The position numbers were made by a program, and so were the translations under genes. Positions 62,801 to 64,000 of a stretch of 64,000 bases of DNA are shown here, one piece after another (positions within the stretch are counted from its first letter, which is position 1; every line of letters starts with the position of its first letter). The DNA is from Macquaria australasica (Eukaryota > Chordata > Actinopteri > Centrarchiformes > Percichthyidae). The stretch lies in NCBI GenBank assembly GCA_005408345.1, contig SEMN01001212.1, positions 20,941 to 84,940 on the forward strand. Reading direction: 5' to 3'. The notes below the pieces were generated by a model that was not told the origin of the DNA, did not search any database, and was given only the letters and a program-made list of their open reading frames with translations.

Positions 62801-63865
62801 CAAAATAAAAGCATAGATAAAAACAACATATAACTATACTCTGTAAGAAAACTGTTAAAAACAAGATATAAATAAGTTAAAATCTCAGTGTACGAGTGTT
62901 TTGAAGTTCTTAATCTGGGATTTGAATTCATTTTAATCTCAATTTGCTTTAAACCTGACAAACTGGACCTTTATTCTGTAAAATGTATTTATTATTTATT
63001 TAGCTGCATTACATGTTTAATGTCACTTTTTCCTCCATTTTTGATCGTTACCATGGAAACACAGCTGAGTGGTCGTACCAAATTCAGAAGCAGCCCCGAG
63101 CTCCCGGCCGTACTGCAGCATACAGTCTCCCAGCATGCCCTCTGTCTGCGGGTAGCCCGTCCACTTCCCCTGTCCTCGAATCCTGGACATCGTGTTGAGC
63201 ATGCTCAGTTTAGCTCTGTACGCTGTGACATCACAAACACACTCACGTCACGTAGGAACACACACGTTTTATATTGCACTCTGTTCAATGACTTTATTGA
63301 TTATTGTTGATTGTCAAAGCTTTTACCTTATCACCTTCTCTTTGCTGTTATTATGCCATTATTCTCTTTTAGTATCACTTCTTATAGAACAATTATATAT
63401 GAATACATATATACATTTTTATTACACTGTATCAAGCATGTATATGCATACAAGACACTACAAATTCATATAAGTCAAACCAGATTTCTGTTAAAAAAGT
63501 CCAAAAATAGAAAAAACATCTTCAGACCTTCATTGTTTTTTACAATAAAATAAATCACTGGGGAAAAAAACATTTACTGTATAATAGTGGAGAAATCAGA
63601 GATAAATAATCCATCTTCTCCAGACGTTATTTAAACACATCAAAATGAAACATCAGAATATTTCAGGATTCTGTCGAGCCGTTTAATTAGCTGTAAAAAT
63701 GAATTTCTGTTTCCTGCTCAGTGAGGTTTTACTGCTGTATAACACAGAGTTTATATGTTCAGTGGCAGCAGCTGAAGAGTTGTGGTTGTTACCTGGGTTT
63801 GGTTGGAGGAACTCTGTTGTTCTGGACAGCAGCTCAGCCAGCAGAGAGTGGATGACCACAACGCT
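59290..63865 (-). CDS. sh3gl3: Endophilin-A (SH3GL family, probably SH3GL3), N-terminus outside window
   Basis: Endophilin A is a BAR-SH3 protein that bends membranes and recruits dynamin/synaptojanin in endocytosis. Eight exons, 63793-63865, 63079-63222, 62011-62144, 61539-61697, 60930-61033, 60324-60370, 60098-60151 and 59290-59501, all join in phase. BAR segments include TTEFLQPNPAYRAKLSMLN, DALDVNVKRTFIDPLQDL, QLKKLNGRRLDFDYKRRRRG, ERSMFTLLQND and LLDFHRNAHRILLGL. A short basic linker (NKPERRFRPKKIRVR) follows, then an SH3 domain (LDQPCCRAMYSF, GELDFSEGDVIVLTNQVD, NWYEGTLCGQSGLFPVSYVD) and the end VLVPLPLP. The usual ALYDF is AMYSF here. The exon with the N-terminal amphipathic helix lies beyond 64,000. 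Paralogue choice rests on neighbouring rps17 and C15orf40. Confidence 0.92.
59505..59858. repeat. (GACA)n/(GA)n microsatellite next to the SH3 exon
   Basis: About 350 bp of mixed GACAGACA and GAGAGAGA blocks start 3 bp beyond the acceptor of exon 59290-59501. The transcribed strand is (TGTC)n/(TC)n and forms a huge pyrimidine tract. Long frames of Cys/Leu/Ser or Arg/Asp/Thr here are repeat translations; only 59,290-59,501 is coding. Confidence 0.95.
60475..60590. repeat. Interspersed repeat (GTTAGCATGCTAACATTAAC)
   Basis: GCGTGTTAGCATGCTAACAT, TGCTAAACATCTGCATGTTA and TGTGAGCATGTTTGATGTTA form part of the family at 33,540. It lies in the endophilin intron between exons 60930-61033 and 60324-60370. 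Confidence 0.55.
62150..62545. repeat. Minisatellite GACCAGCCAGAG / GACGGACCAGAG
   Basis: About 395 bp of 12-bp units (GGACCAGCCAGA, GGACGGACCAGA) with longer higher-order units containing GACGAGAGCAGA. It ends 5 bp from the acceptor of the endophilin exon 62011-62144, so the transcribed strand at that 3' splice site is repeated CTGGTCCTCTGG. Trp/Ser/Gly/Pro and Glu/Asp/Gln/Pro frames here are not genes. Confidence 0.94.
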
Positions 63866-63867
63866 CT

Positions 63868-64000
63868 GACAGGCAGACAGGCAGGCAGACAGAGAGACAG
63901 ACAGACAGACAGGCAGGCAGACAGAGAGACAGAGAGACAGGCAGGCAGGCAGGCAGGCAGACAGAGGGACAGACAGACAGGCAGGCAGGCAGGCAGACAG
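63868..64000. repeat. (GACA/GGCA)n microsatellite at the right edge
   Basis: Mixed GACA, GGCA and GAGA units begin immediately beyond the acceptor of endophilin exon 63793-63865 and run off the window. Confidence 0.93.

Overview
The window is vertebrate nuclear DNA, almost certainly from a spiny-rayed teleost. Genes are split into many short exons with GT-AG introns, ordinary vertebrate protein families are present, and the introns and spacers carry repeat families that I recognise from fish genomes. There are no bacterial operons, no CRISPR array and no viral genome. Six protein-coding genes can be assembled from spliced exons; most long unspliced open frames are repeat translations.

Layout: (1) prr5l, minus strand, coding exons from 10,680 down to 572, with its C-terminal exon beyond the left edge. 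A CpG-rich promoter or first-exon candidate lies at about 18,190-18,660. (2) A glutaminase-like gene (glsl type), minus strand, 21 coding exons between 34,689 and 22,150. Every splice phase closes, giving 645 aa. (3) The C15orf40/DUF167 homologue, plus strand, four exons 36,127-37,642. (4) About 8.5 kb of repeat-rich spacer. (5) A CART neuropeptide precursor, plus strand, three exons 46,722-48,945. (6) rps17, minus strand, five exons 55,949-50,516. Its introns 2, 3 and 4 each hold a near-identical H/ACA snoRNA. (7) An endophilin-A (SH3GL) gene, minus strand, eight exons from 63,865 down to 59,290, with its N-terminal exon(s) beyond the right edge. The C15orf40, RPS17 and SH3GL3 grouping recalls human 15q25 (from memory), which is why the endophilin is called sh3gl3-like.

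The two most interesting items are these. First, the glutaminase-like protein keeps the whole glutaminase/ankyrin architecture but has lost every catalytic and substrate-contact residue I can place, including the Ser-x-x-Lys pair, and it lacks an obvious mitochondrial presequence; it looks like a conserved pseudoenzyme. Second, an H/ACA snoRNA is triplicated through successive introns of rps17. The genes share no single pathway: mTORC2 regulation (prr5l), a glutaminase-fold protein, a DUF167 protein, a feeding/stress neuropeptide, a ribosomal protein and an endocytic membrane-bending protein.

The remainder is introns and spacers filled with hAT-like and palindromic MITEs, LINE 3' ends, a tRNA-derived SINE, and several minisatellites, some of which abut splice sites.
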